Shown here: piece after piece, positions 47,546 to 56,821 of the stretch | How positions within the stretch are numbered: position 1 is the stretch's first letter | Layout of the letters: every line of letters starts with the position of its first letter | NCBI GenBank assembly: GCA_965224515.1 | Contig: OZ245051.1 | Location: forward strand, 1,054,001-1,118,000 | Source of the DNA: Sedimenticola_A sp040506425 | GTDB lineage: Bacteria; Pseudomonadota; Gammaproteobacteria; Chromatiales; Chromatiaceae | Length of the DNA stretch: 64,000 nucleotides | Reading direction: 5' to 3' | The notes under the pieces: generated by a model | What the model was told of the DNA's origin: nothing | Database searches by the model: none | The model's input: only the letters and a program-made list of their open reading frames with translations | Translations under genes and position numbers: made by a program

Positions 47546-48831
47546 TTGAGGGGCACGTAATCCCGCTCGGGTGCTCCTGTATAGATCTGGCGGGGACGTC
47601 CAATCCGCTGATGCGGATCTGCCATCATCTCCATCCAGTGCGCCACCCACCCCACGGTTCGGGCGATAGCAAACATGACTGTAAACATGTTGTTCGGTAT
47701 TCCCAACGCCCGGTAGATGATGCCTGAATAGAAGTCCACGTTGGGGTAGAGCTTACGCTCAATGAAGTACTCATCCTCAAGCGCAACTTCTTCCAACTTC
47801 AGGGCCAGCTCAAACAGTGGGTTATTGCTGTCCGCCAGGGTTTCAAGCACCTCGTGACACACCTTCCGGATAATGGTCGCCCGAGGATCAAAGTTCTTGT
47901 ACACCCGGTGACCGAAGCCCATCAGGCGGAAGGGGTCATCCTTGTCCTTTGCCTTGGCTATATACTTATCGATCTGGGAAACATCACCGATCTCCTGCAG
48001 CATATCCAGAACCGCCTCGTTGGCACCTCCATGAGCAGGCCCCCAAAGTGAAGCGATACCCGCGGCAATGCAGGCGAATGGATTAGCCTGGGAACTGCTG
48101 GAAAGGCGAACGGTTGACGTGCTCGCGTTCTGCTCATGATCCGCATGCAGGATGAACAGCAGATTGATCGCCTTGACCGCCACCGGATCCGGTACATAAT
48201 CCTCACAGGGTGTGGCGAACATCATGTGCAGAAAATTGGCGCAGTAATCGAGGTCGTTGCGCGGATACATGAAAGGCTCGCCGATATTGTGCTTGAAGCT
48301 CGCAGCGGCAATGGTGGGCATCTTTGCGATCAGCCGGTGAGCCGAAATCTCCCGATGCCGGGGATTATTGATATCCAGGGAGTCGTGATAGAAGGCAGAG
48401 AGAGACCCCACCACGCCCACCATAACCCCCATTGGATGAGCATCATAATGAAAGCCGTCGAAGAAGTTCTTCAACGTCTCCTTGATCATCGTGTGATAAC
48501 GAACGATGGCCTGAAACTCGGCTTGCTGGGCCGTATTGGGCAGTTCGCCATAGAGAAGCAGGTAGGCCACCTCGAGAAAATTGCTCTTTTCCGCCAACTG
48601 CTCGATCGGATAACCACGGTAGCGCAGAATCCCCTGATCACCATCAATGTAGGTAATGGAGCTGTGGCAACTTGCTGTGGACACAAAGCCCGGGTCATAG
48701 GTGAACACCCCCATATCCCTATAGAGTGAGGATATGTCCAGCGCATCCGGCCCCTCGGTTCCTGAACGAAGTTCCAGATCGACATTGCGACCATCAACAT
48801 TGCTGGTCAGTGAAATTGTATTCTTAGTCAT
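47536..48831 (-). CDS. gltA: Citrate synthase (type I)
   Basis: Condenses acetyl-CoA and oxaloacetate. The 431 residues fit the large gram-negative hexameric type. The catalytic His/Asp regions are HADHEQNASTSTVRL, GPAHGGANEAVL and FGHRVYKNFDPRA. PGFVSTASCHSSITYIDG near the N-terminus marks the NADH-regulated type. It is divergent from the malate dehydrogenase gene at the start of the KOR module; direction of the cycle is discussed in the findings. Confidence 0.97.
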   Translation of the reverse strand: MTKNTISLTSNVDGRNVDLELRSGTEGPDALDISSLYRDMGVFTYDPGFVSTASCHSSITYIDGDQGILRYRGYPIEQLAEKSNFLEVAYLLLYGELPNTAQQAEFQAIVRYHTMIKETLKNFFDGFHYDAHPMGVMVGVVGSLSAFYHDSLDINNPRHREISAHRLIAKMPTIAAASFKHNIGEPFMYPRNDLDYCANFLHMMFATPCEDYVPDPVAVKAINLLFILHADHEQNASTSTVRLSSSSQANPFACIAAGIASLWGPAHGGANEAVLDMLQEIGDVSQIDKYIAKAKDKDDPFRLMGFGHRVYKNFDPRATIIRKVCHEVLETLADSNNPLFELALKLEEVALEDEYFIERKLYPNVDFYSGIIYRALGIPNNMFTVMFAIARTVGWVAHWMEMMADPHQRIGRPRQIYTGAPERDYVPLNQR

Positions 48832-49207
48832 AAAACTGACTTCTCCTGGTATAAGCGCAACCTTCTAGGCGTTTATATAGCAAACACCCATGCACAGAAC
48901 AAGCTTTTATTAAATATTAGGACGGACATCCAATCTATTGATCGGGATATTATTCTAAATATTCTCAAGCCTGTCGAAATCGTCACCTCGACAAAATCGA
49001 ATTCAATCAATCACAAAGCCGACATCATACTCCCAGAAGAGCTTTTTGTGCACCACAACAATAGCACTAGGCACAAACCTCCTGAATGCAGGATAGAAAA
49101 TTCGAATTTGCCTATTCTCTTACTAATCCAGTAGAAATATCCCCCACAATTTTAAAGCTATAAATATAGTCGGGTTATTTGCACTGCACCCGAGAGGAGC
49201 CCTTTGA
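48832..49207. other. AT-rich divergent promoter region between gltA and mdh
   Basis: A 376-base region with markedly more A/T than the genes on both sides. It must carry the promoters of gltA (minus) and the mdh/KOR module (plus). AGGAG at 49195-49199 is the mdh ribosome-binding site, eight bases from the ATG. TATAAA and TATAGT-like hexamers occur near 49159-49170 but no -35 is convincing at 16-18 bases. Short inverted repeats (for example CCTGAATGCAGG near 49080) could be operators, without proof. Confidence 0.6.
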
Positions 49208-50143
49208 ATGTCCAGAAAGCGAATCGCCCTGATCGGCGGCGGCCAGATTGGCGGCGTACTTGCCCTGCTTCTCACCCAAAAGGAACTGGGTGATGTCACG
49301 ATTGTGGATATTCCCGATTACGGGGACCGCATGAAAGGAAAAGCCCTGGACATCATGGGCTACCGCCCCAATGGCGGGCACGACGTAAACCTCGAAGGGA
49401 GTGGCAACTTCTCCGACATCAAGGGGGCCGATGTCATAGTCATTACCGCCGGCATGGCCCGGCGCCCCGGCATGTCCCGGGATGACCTGCTCGAGATCAA
49501 CCTGAAGATCATCCGCGAGGTGGCAGAAGAGGTTAAGACCCACGCCCCCGATGCCTTTGTCATCGTCACCACCAATCCCCTGGATGCCATCGTCTACGCC
49601 TTCCACAAAACCTCCGGCCTGCCGGCAAACCAGGTGGTAGGCATGGCCGGCGCCCTCGACACCGCACGTTTTCGCACCTACCTCGCCATGGAGACAGGCT
49701 ACTCGGTGGAAGATATCTCCTGCCTGGTAATGGGCGGCCACGGCCCGACCATGATTCCGGTAGTCCGCACCGCCACCATCGGCGGCATCCCCGTCACCGA
49801 CCTGCTGCCAAGGGAGAAGATCGACGCCATTGCCGAGCGCACCCGCAATGCAGGTACTGAAATTGTTCAGCTCCTGGGCAACGGCAGCGCCTTTGTCAGC
49901 TCTGCTTCTGCAATTGCAGAGATGGTCGAGGCCTACATCAAGGACAAGAAACGGGTTATCGCATCAGCCGCACTCTGCAACGGAGAGTATGGTGTTGATG
50001 GATTTTTCATGGGCGTACCCTGCATCATCGGCGCTGGCGGTATGGAAGGGGTGATCGAATTCGAGCTCAACGACGAGGAGCAGACCCTTTTCGACGCCAC
50101 TCTTGAGGCAGTGAAATCCAGCGTGGAACGTACGGGCATATAA
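49208..50143 (+). CDS. mdh: Malate dehydrogenase (NAD-dependent, LDH-like type)
   Basis: Interconverts malate and oxaloacetate. The 311-residue protein has the NAD motif LIGGGQIGGVLALLL at residues 8-22 and substrate arginines in ARRPGMSRDDLL. The catalytic histidine lies in VMGGHGPTMIPV. It groups by pattern with the tetrameric LDH-like malate dehydrogenases found in many rTCA and anaerobic bacteria, and not with the E. coli dimeric type. It heads the gene series; the 190-base gap to frdB is AT-rich and may hold a second promoter. Confidence 0.94.
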   Translation: MSRKRIALIGGGQIGGVLALLLTQKELGDVTIVDIPDYGDRMKGKALDIMGYRPNGGHDVNLEGSGNFSDIKGADVIVITAGMARRPGMSRDDLLEINLKIIREVAEEVKTHAPDAFVIVTTNPLDAIVYAFHKTSGLPANQVVGMAGALDTARFRTYLAMETGYSVEDISCLVMGGHGPTMIPVVRTATIGGIPVTDLLPREKIDAIAERTRNAGTEIVQLLGNGSAFVSSASAIAEMVEAYIKDKKRVIASAALCNGEYGVDGFFMGVPCIIGAGGMEGVIEFELNDEEQTLFDATLEAVKSSVERTGI

Positions 50144-50333
50144 CAGCACAAACCACCGGTATTTATCTCTACTGAAGAGCAATTTTGCGCCTATAACATA
50201 TTGTTTTATATAAAATATAACGAATTGTTATTGATGGCAAAAAATTCTTTGATAGTGAGCAAATTCGAATATACCCCATAATGGCCGGTCTTTTTCCCGG
50301 TACTTTTAGCCGCTGATAGACAGGTATTTTTTG

Positions 50334-50969
50334 ATGGGCAGTCAGCAAAAAGAAGTCAATTTGACCATCAACGGCAAGGCGATTTCCGCCCCGCCGTCGC
50401 TCTCGGTCATCCAGGCGCTTTGGCATGCAGGCTACCCCAGGGTCAAGAGCGTGGGCTGCCTGGAGGGTGTCTGCGGTTCATGCCGTGTCATGGTTCGCCG
50501 CGACGGCAGCCCTGATGTGGCCACCGAACTCGGCTGCCAGCTGCTGATCGAGGAGGGAATGCAGGTCAACTTCCTGCTCTTCCCCACCCCGACCCATCAT
50601 AAATACCAGCTCAGTGAGATCAGAAGCTCCTGGGAAGTGCAGGAAAAATTTCAGGCCTTCTTCCCGGAAGCGGAGAAGTGCCGCCACTGCAGCGGCTGCT
50701 CCAGCACCTGCCCAAAGGGCATTGATGTGGAGAAGGGGGTTGAACTGGCCACCAAGGGCCGCTTCAGAGAAGCAGGGGATCTGTTCGTGGAGTGTGTGCT
50801 GTGCAGCCTCTGCCAGACAGCCTGCCCTGAATCCATTGCCCCGAATCACGTTGGCCTCTTCTCCCGGCGGGTCACAGCCTATTTCCACATGAGGCCTTCA
50901 AACCTGATCAACCGCCTTGGAAAACTGGAACAGGGTCAGATGCAGGTCACTTACCCGGATGACGACTGA
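50334..50969 (+). CDS. Iron-sulfur protein of FrdB/SdhB-HdrC type
   Basis: A soluble electron-transfer subunit, 211 residues. The N-terminal plant-type [2Fe-2S] site uses C42, C47, C50 and C68 (GCLEGVCGSC, GCQLL). Two CxxCxxCxxxCP sites follow: C116-C126 (CRHCSGCSSTCPKG) and C154-C164 (CVLCSLCQTACPES), both of [4Fe-4S] type. Classical SdhB has 2Fe-2S, 4Fe-4S and 3Fe-4S centres; here both C-terminal sites keep four cysteines, which resembles HdrC-like and thiol- or NADH-linked fumarate reductase subunits. The ATG at 50334 has AGG nine bases ahead. The flavoprotein gene follows by 23 bases. Confidence 0.85.
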   Translation: MGSQQKEVNLTINGKAISAPPSLSVIQALWHAGYPRVKSVGCLEGVCGSCRVMVRRDGSPDVATELGCQLLIEEGMQVNFLLFPTPTHHKYQLSEIRSSWEVQEKFQAFFPEAEKCRHCSGCSSTCPKGIDVEKGVELATKGRFREAGDLFVECVLCSLCQTACPESIAPNHVGLFSRRVTAYFHMRPSNLINRLGKLEQGQMQVTYPDDD

Positions 50970-50992
50970 GTCCTGCAGGAACTGAAATTGAT

Positions 50993-52621
50993 ATGAAAGG
51001 CATCCCGTACGAAGAAGCACTCTCCGCCTATATGCCACAGGTGGAACGACCGGCAGCCGAGCATCAGCTCGAGGCCGGCGAGCTGCTGCGCGCCTTTCAT
51101 CCGGATCACGACAAGTCATCCGCTATTGAGCTGAAAGTCGGCCCCAACAAGGGCGACATCTGTCATCGCCAGCTGGCCGAGACCCTCCAGGCCGACGCCC
51201 GCATCGACGAAGCCGACCTGGCCGGCTCGCCTGTGGTCGAAACCGACGTGCTGGTTATCGGTGGCGGTGGCGCAGGCTGTGCAGCCGCGCTCACTGCAGC
51301 CCGTAGCGGCGCACGGGTCATCCTGGCCACTAAGCTGCGAATAGGCGACAGCAACACGGTGATGGCCGAGGGGGGCATCCAGGCATCCATCGAGAAGGGG
51401 GATACCCCCCAGATGCATTTCGATGACACCCTGAAAGCCAGCCGCCAGCTGGTGGATAAAAAGCTGGTAGCCGAGATGGTGAGTGATGCCCCGGATGTCA
51501 TCCGCTGGCTGATCCAGCAGGGTATGCAATTCGAACTGGATAAGTACGGCGACCTGCTGACCCGTCGCGCTGGAGGCACCTCGGCGGCCCGGGTCGTCTA
51601 CTACCGCGACTATACCGGCCTGGAGATGATGCGCGTTCTCAAAGAGTCGGTGCGCACCAGCGACATCGAGGTCTGGGACTACAGCCCCGCGGTCGAGCTG
51701 CTCTCAAACGAATCCGGCTACTGCGCCGGGGCGGTGATCTCCTCCCTGAAGGAGTACCGCTACAAGCTGGTCAAGGCCAAGGCGGTGATCATTGCCACCG
51801 GTGGCATCGGGCGCATGCACCTCAACAGCTTCCCAACCTCCAACCACTTCGGAGCCACTGGCGACGGACTGGTCCTGGCCTACAGGCTTGGGGCGAAGAT
51901 GCGCGACCTGGACTCCTTCCAGTACCACCCCTCCGGCCTGGCATTTCCACACCACCTAGCCGGCACCCTGATCACCGAAGGCGTGCGCTCCGCCGGCGCC
52001 TACCTGCTCAACGGCAGGGGAGAGCGTTTCGTGGATGAACTCCAGCCCAGGGATTACGTGGCGGCAGCCATCATCCGCGAATGCGAGGAGGGCAGGGGAG
52101 TCCACTGCGACAACGGCACCCAGGGTATCTGGCTCGACACCCCCGGGGTGGAGTTGCGTGATCCCGGACTGTTCGAAAAACGCTTCCCGAAACTGATCCA
52201 GCTCGGCAAAAAGAGCGGCATAGACCCGCGCAAGCAGCCCCTGCTGATCTACCCTACGCTGCACTACCAGAATGGCGGCGCGGTGATCGACAAAAACGGC
52301 CAGACCAGCGTTCCACGCCTCTACTGCATCGGTGAAGTGGCAGGGGGCATACACGGGCGCAACCGGCTGATGGGCAACTCCCTGCTGGACATCATCAGCT
52401 TCGGGCGCCGGGCAGGCAAACACGCCGCCGATCGCGCCCATGACCGTAGTAACAAGAAAATATCCATCGAGCATCTGAGCAGTCTGCGCAGGGAACTGAT
52501 GCTGGCCATGATGCCGCTGACCAACAAGGGCCCGATCCTCTTCCCTGACTATGCGAAATTCGAGAACGACTCGGACTACGACGGACTGCGTAAAACCGCC
52601 AAGGGGGAGGGCGAAGCATGA
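50993..52621 (+). CDS. Fumarate reductase / succinate dehydrogenase-like flavoprotein, soluble type
   Basis: Catalytic FAD subunit acting on fumarate/succinate or a related dicarboxylate, 542 residues. The FAD dinucleotide motif VLVIGGGGAGCAAALTAA is at about 86-103. A substrate-pocket segment lies at HPSGLAFPHHLAG, then LITEGVRSAGAYLLNGRG, LHYQNGG and GRNRLMGNSLLDII. The histidine that binds FAD covalently in SdhA/FrdA is replaced by N121 in DSNTVMAEGG, so FAD should be held non-covalently. There is an extra N-terminal region of about 80 residues with no known domain. No membrane-anchor subunit genes occur nearby. L-aspartate oxidase is an alternative, less likely because of the partner genes. 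Confidence 0.83.
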   Translation: MKGIPYEEALSAYMPQVERPAAEHQLEAGELLRAFHPDHDKSSAIELKVGPNKGDICHRQLAETLQADARIDEADLAGSPVVETDVLVIGGGGAGCAAALTAARSGARVILATKLRIGDSNTVMAEGGIQASIEKGDTPQMHFDDTLKASRQLVDKKLVAEMVSDAPDVIRWLIQQGMQFELDKYGDLLTRRAGGTSAARVVYYRDYTGLEMMRVLKESVRTSDIEVWDYSPAVELLSNESGYCAGAVISSLKEYRYKLVKAKAVIIATGGIGRMHLNSFPTSNHFGATGDGLVLAYRLGAKMRDLDSFQYHPSGLAFPHHLAGTLITEGVRSAGAYLLNGRGERFVDELQPRDYVAAAIIRECEEGRGVHCDNGTQGIWLDTPGVELRDPGLFEKRFPKLIQLGKKSGIDPRKQPLLIYPTLHYQNGGAVIDKNGQTSVPRLYCIGEVAGGIHGRNRLMGNSLLDIISFGRRAGKHAADRAHDRSNKKISIEHLSSLRRELMLAMMPLTNKGPILFPDYAKFENDSDYDGLRKTAKGEGEA

Positions 52622-53868
52622 GCAAAAAAACCCTCAACCAGGTCCTGCTGCACCCCGAAAACCGTGTCGGCCCTAATCTCGAAAAGTGGCTGTCGGGCAT
52701 CGGTGGCGAAGGCCTGACCGAGGCTACCCGTGCCCCCTCGGCAATCATCTCCCTGGTCAAGGAGGCCGGCCTGCGCGGTCTCGGTGGCAGCGGTTTCCCC
52801 AGTTACAAAAAGTGGGAGTTTGTGGCCGCCCAGCAGAGGGAAGGGGACAAGTACCTCATCTGCAACGGCAACGAAGACGAACCCGGCACCTTCAAGGACC
52901 GCCTGCTGATGGCAGAGACACCCCACCAGGTGATCGAGGGCGCAGTGATCACCGCCCTGGGCTGCGGCATCAACAAGATCGTTTTCTACATCAACCCCGA
53001 CCTGGCTGAAGCCATCGACAACATGCACATGGCCGTCGGCCAGTGGCAGGACTCCGACCAGATCCAGTCCGCCTCGGAAGCCCTTGGCAAACCCATGGAG
53101 CTCAAGGTTGTACGCAGTTCGGGCCACTACATCGGCGGCGAAGAGACTGCGGCCATAGAATCGGTGGAGGGCAACTTCCCCTTCCCAAGGGGCAAACCTC
53201 CCTATCCGGCGGAGAACGGCGTCTACGGCTGTCCGACCCTAATCAACAACGTGGAGACCCTGGCCAACGTATCCCACATCCTGCGCAACGGCGCCCAGTG
53301 GTACAGGAATCTCGGCGCAGGCGACGCCTGCGGCACCAAGGTCTACTGCATCAGCGGTGATGTGCTTCGCCCCGGCGCCTACGAACTGCCCATGGGCACG
53401 CCGCTGTCTGAACTACTCTACATCTACGGCGACGGCATGCTGGTGGGCAAGAAGCTCAAGGCGATCTTCACCGGCGGCCCGTCAAACACCATCCTGACCC
53501 CCAAGGACCTCGACGTGCCCCTGGATTTTGAATCCGTGGCCGCACGACGTTCGGCTCTGGGCACCGGTGCCATGATCGTCGTATCCCACGGCACCGGCAT
53601 CGTTAAACGGGTGGCCGAATACGTTAATTTTTTCGCCGCATCTTCCTGTGGGCAGTGCCCCTCGTGCAAGACCGGCACCTATTATATGTCGCTGCTGTTG
53701 AGCAAGATCGACACGGGGCAGGGCACCCGCGCCGACCTGGACTCACTGATCAGCCTCTGCAAAATCATACCCGGGTCAGGTCGCTGTCATCTGCCCGACG
53801 GCGCGGTGAAAGTGGTGGACAGCTCCCTCTACCACTTTATGAACGAATATGAACAATCTTTACTTTAA
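52618..53868 (+). CDS. NuoF-like NADH-binding flavoprotein
   Basis: NAD(H)/FMN/[4Fe-4S] module, 416 residues, overlapping the flavoprotein gene by four bases (ATGA). The FMN/NADH sites are GLRGLGGSGFPSYKKW, NEDEPGTFKDR, IGGEETAAIESVEG and NNVETLANV. The cluster ligands are SCGQCPSCKTG and a fourth cysteine near GSGRCHLPDGA. All hallmarks of NuoF are kept, but NuoE and other complex I genes are absent. I infer it is the NAD(P)H entry of the fumarate/2-oxoglutarate complex, like stand-alone NuoF homologues in other soluble redox complexes. Confidence 0.87.
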   Translation: MSKKTLNQVLLHPENRVGPNLEKWLSGIGGEGLTEATRAPSAIISLVKEAGLRGLGGSGFPSYKKWEFVAAQQREGDKYLICNGNEDEPGTFKDRLLMAETPHQVIEGAVITALGCGINKIVFYINPDLAEAIDNMHMAVGQWQDSDQIQSASEALGKPMELKVVRSSGHYIGGEETAAIESVEGNFPFPRGKPPYPAENGVYGCPTLINNVETLANVSHILRNGAQWYRNLGAGDACGTKVYCISGDVLRPGAYELPMGTPLSELLYIYGDGMLVGKKLKAIFTGGPSNTILTPKDLDVPLDFESVAARRSALGTGAMIVVSHGTGIVKRVAEYVNFFAASSCGQCPSCKTGTYYMSLLLSKIDTGQGTRADLDSLISLCKIIPGSGRCHLPDGAVKVVDSSLYHFMNEYEQSLL

Positions 53869-53931
53869 CTGCACCAGGTGGAAGCCCCGCGAGAGGGTAA
53901 CCGCAAATGCACTGTTAATTGAGGTGTGCCA

Positions 53932-55836
53932 ATGACGACACAAACTGAAGATACCGGAGGCCAGGTGCTCGATTTTCCTGATCGCCGCCCGGAAACCATC
54001 GCCGAACATATCGTCGAGGTGGTCAGTGACTCCGGCGAAGGTGCGCAGAAATGCGGACAGACCTTCGGCACGATCAGCGGAAAAATGGGCAACGGCGCCT
54101 GGACGGTGGAGATCATTCCCGCCGAGATCCAGCCCCCCGCACGTTCCCCTGCAGGTGCCAGCGGCATCCGCATCCGCCTGGCCGACAAGTACGTCACCAA
54201 CATGGGTGACGAGGCCGACCTGGTGGTCGCTTTCAATGAACAGGTGCTCTACTCTCGCATCGCCAACGGCGCCTACAAGGACGGTACCGTGGTGCTGCTT
54301 GAAAACAAGTGGGCCACAGATCCCCAGGAAGAGATCCGCGAACAGTACGCCGCCGCGGTGAAAGAGTTCGAAGAACACGGCCTCATCGTGCACGAAGTGC
54401 CGATGGAGGTAGAGTGTCTGAAGATCGTCTCCAACGCCCGCCGCGGCAAGAACATGTTCGCTCTCGGCATGCTCTGCCACATCTACAGCCGCGACGTTGA
54501 AATGGGCCTGGGTGAAATCGCCGCCACCTTCGCGCGCAAGGGCGACAAGGTGATCAAACCCAACCAGGATCTGTTCCGTTCCGGCTACCGCTACGCCGCA
54601 GAGAACATCGACTACCACTACCGTATCGAACCCTGGACCGATGACCTGCCACCCACCGTGGTGACCAACGGCAACCAGGCTGTCGGCCTCGGTGTCATGG
54701 CCTCCGGCATGGAGATGGTGGCGATGTACCCCATCACACCGGCAACCTCCGCCTCCCACTACCTGGCGGATGTCTACGACACTATGGGAGGCTTCGTGCA
54801 CCAGGCCGAGGATGAGATCGCCGCGGCCGGCTTCGCCGTGGGCGCCTCCTACGCCGGCAAGACCGCCTGCACCATCACCTCCGGACCAGGCATGGCCCTG
54901 AAGACCGAGATGATGGGCCTGGCGGTGATGGGCGAGATACCCCTGGTGGTGGTCGACGTCCAGCGTGGCGGCCCCTCCACCGGCCTGCCCACCAAGGTAG
55001 AGCAGGGCGACCTGCTCTCCACCCTCTACGGCATGCCCGGTGACGCGCCAAAGATCATCATGGCAGCGGCCACCATCGGCGAATGTTTTCACTATGTCAT
55101 CATGGCACGCAAGCTGGCTGAATCCTTCCGCGGCCCGGTATTCGTACTGACCGATGCCAATCTGGCCACCGGCGTACAGCCCTACGAACGTCCGGACCCC
55201 AGCGAAGAGTGGCTGGCCGCCCCCATCGATCAGTCCGCCTGGGACAGCGAAGTGCCCGCCTACGACTGGGACCCCGAAACCGGCCTCTCCCAGCGTCCCA
55301 TCCCGGGACAGCGCGGTGGTGAGTACGTACTTACCGGACTCTCCCACACCACCCGTTCCAAGGTGGCCTACGACTCCGACACCAACCAGACCTCCTGCCA
55401 ACACCGCAGCCGCAAACTGGCCGCGTTTCAGCAGACCCTGAAGCCGCCGGCCATCCATGGCGACGATGAAGGCGATCTGCTGGTCGTCGGCTGGGGCTCC
55501 ACCATGGGCGCCATCGAAGAGGCGGTAGACCGCGCCCGCGCCAAGGGTGGCAAGGTCTCATCCATCCACCTGCGTTTCGTCTCGCCCCTGGAGCCCGGCC
55601 TGAAAGAGATCTTCGCCCGGTTCAAGCAGGTGATCACCGTGGAGATCAACTACAGCGATGATCCCAACGGCCCCATGATCACCGAAGAGAACCGCCGCTA
55701 CGCCCAGTTGGCCACCATCCTGCGTGCCAACACCCTGGTCGATGTGGACTGCTGGTCCGTGGTCTATGGCCACCCCCTGCAGCCCGGCATGATCCACCAC
55801 GAACTCGAGCGTCGTCTTGACGCCCTGAACAACTGA
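53932..55836 (+). CDS. korA: 2-oxoglutarate (2-oxoacid):acceptor oxidoreductase alpha subunit (gamma-alpha fusion)
   Basis: Catalytic partner of KorB, 634 residues. The gamma domain (about 1-220) is fused before the alpha domain. The alpha part has TNGNQAVGLGVMASGMEM, the typical MYPITPATSASHYLAD, and GPGMALKTEMMGLAVM. The C-terminus shows LVVGWGSTMGAIEEAV. It makes or uses 2-oxoglutarate plus CoA with ferredoxin-type electron exchange. GAGG at 53921-53924 is seven bases before the ATG at 53932. Substrate 2-oxoglutarate is inferred from the gene group; pyruvate or branched 2-oxoacids cannot be excluded. Confidence 0.9.
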   Translation: MTTQTEDTGGQVLDFPDRRPETIAEHIVEVVSDSGEGAQKCGQTFGTISGKMGNGAWTVEIIPAEIQPPARSPAGASGIRIRLADKYVTNMGDEADLVVAFNEQVLYSRIANGAYKDGTVVLLENKWATDPQEEIREQYAAAVKEFEEHGLIVHEVPMEVECLKIVSNARRGKNMFALGMLCHIYSRDVEMGLGEIAATFARKGDKVIKPNQDLFRSGYRYAAENIDYHYRIEPWTDDLPPTVVTNGNQAVGLGVMASGMEMVAMYPITPATSASHYLADVYDTMGGFVHQAEDEIAAAGFAVGASYAGKTACTITSGPGMALKTEMMGLAVMGEIPLVVVDVQRGGPSTGLPTKVEQGDLLSTLYGMPGDAPKIIMAAATIGECFHYVIMARKLAESFRGPVFVLTDANLATGVQPYERPDPSEEWLAAPIDQSAWDSEVPAYDWDPETGLSQRPIPGQRGGEYVLTGLSHTTRSKVAYDSDTNQTSCQHRSRKLAAFQQTLKPPAIHGDDEGDLLVVGWGSTMGAIEEAVDRARAKGGKVSSIHLRFVSPLEPGLKEIFARFKQVITVEINYSDDPNGPMITEENRRYAQLATILRANTLVDVDCWSVVYGHPLQPGMIHHELERRLDALNN

Positions 55837-55852
55837 TTAAGGAGCGACCACT

Positions 55853-56806
55853 ATGTTTGGAATGAAAGCTGACTGGTCCCTCGAAGTATTCGAGCGCTAT
55901 TTCACCCTGGGCGACTACTCCGGCGGCGAAGCCCGCTGGTGCCCCGGCTGCGGTGACTTTGCCGTACTCAACACCGTGCACCGCGTGCTGCGCGACGCCC
56001 AGACACCCCCGGAAAACACCGTGGCGGTCTCCGGTATCGGCTGCTCCAGCCGCCTGCCCCACTACATGGGCACCTACGGCCTTCACGGCCTGCACGGCCG
56101 CGCCCTGCCCCTGGCCAACGGCATCAAGTCCCGCCGCCCGGACCTGGACGTATGGGTAGCCACCGGCGACGGCGACTGCTTCTCCATCGGCGCCGGCCCC
56201 TGGATCCACTCCATGCGCCTCAACATGGACATGGTAGTGCTGATCTTCGATAACGGTATCTACGGTCTGACCAAGAAGCAGACCTCGCCCACCACCCCCA
56301 CAGGGATGAGCACCAGCACCCACCCCAAGGGTGCGATTCTGCCACCGCTGAATCCGCTGACGGTGACCCTGGGCATTACCAATGTCTCTTTCGTGGCCCA
56401 GGTACCGGACTGGAATCCGCCGATGCTCTACGAGACGATCAAGGCGGCACATCAACACCGCGGTACCAGTTTCGTGCGCATCCTGCAACGCTGCCCGGTC
56501 TTCTCCGAGGAGTTCTGCAAACCGATGCAGGAGAACCCCGACAGCATGTTGGTGCTGACCCACGAAGATGGCATTCCAATGGATGACAGCGTCCATCGCG
56601 TATTCAAGAACAGCATGGAACACGATCCCAAGAACTGGATCGGCGCCATGGAGCTTGCCCGCGACACTTCCAGGATCCCCCTTGGCCTGCTCTACCTGGA
56701 CAAGGAAGCGGTGGTCTACGAAGACCTCTCCGCCGAGGGACTGGACAAGACCAACGAAGAGAAACTGGCTGCGATCAATACAGCCCTGGACTCGTTCGCT
56801 ATCTAA
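55853..56806 (+). CDS. korB: 2-oxoglutarate (2-oxoacid):acceptor oxidoreductase beta subunit
   Basis: Binds thiamine diphosphate and a [4Fe-4S] cluster, 317 residues. Motifs are WCPGCGDFAVLN, GIGCSSRLPHYM, and the Mg-TPP site GDGDCFSIGAG followed by IFDNGIYGLTKKQ. TSPTTPTGMSTSTHPKGA follows in the position of the cofactor loop. AAGGAG begins at 55839 upstream of the ATG. Together with KorA it forms the active two-subunit enzyme. Confidence 0.94.
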   Translation: MFGMKADWSLEVFERYFTLGDYSGGEARWCPGCGDFAVLNTVHRVLRDAQTPPENTVAVSGIGCSSRLPHYMGTYGLHGLHGRALPLANGIKSRRPDLDVWVATGDGDCFSIGAGPWIHSMRLNMDMVVLIFDNGIYGLTKKQTSPTTPTGMSTSTHPKGAILPPLNPLTVTLGITNVSFVAQVPDWNPPMLYETIKAAHQHRGTSFVRILQRCPVFSEEFCKPMQENPDSMLVLTHEDGIPMDDSVHRVFKNSMEHDPKNWIGAMELARDTSRIPLGLLYLDKEAVVYEDLSAEGLDKTNEEKLAAINTALDSFAI

Positions 56807-56821
56807 AGCAGGTCTCACGCT

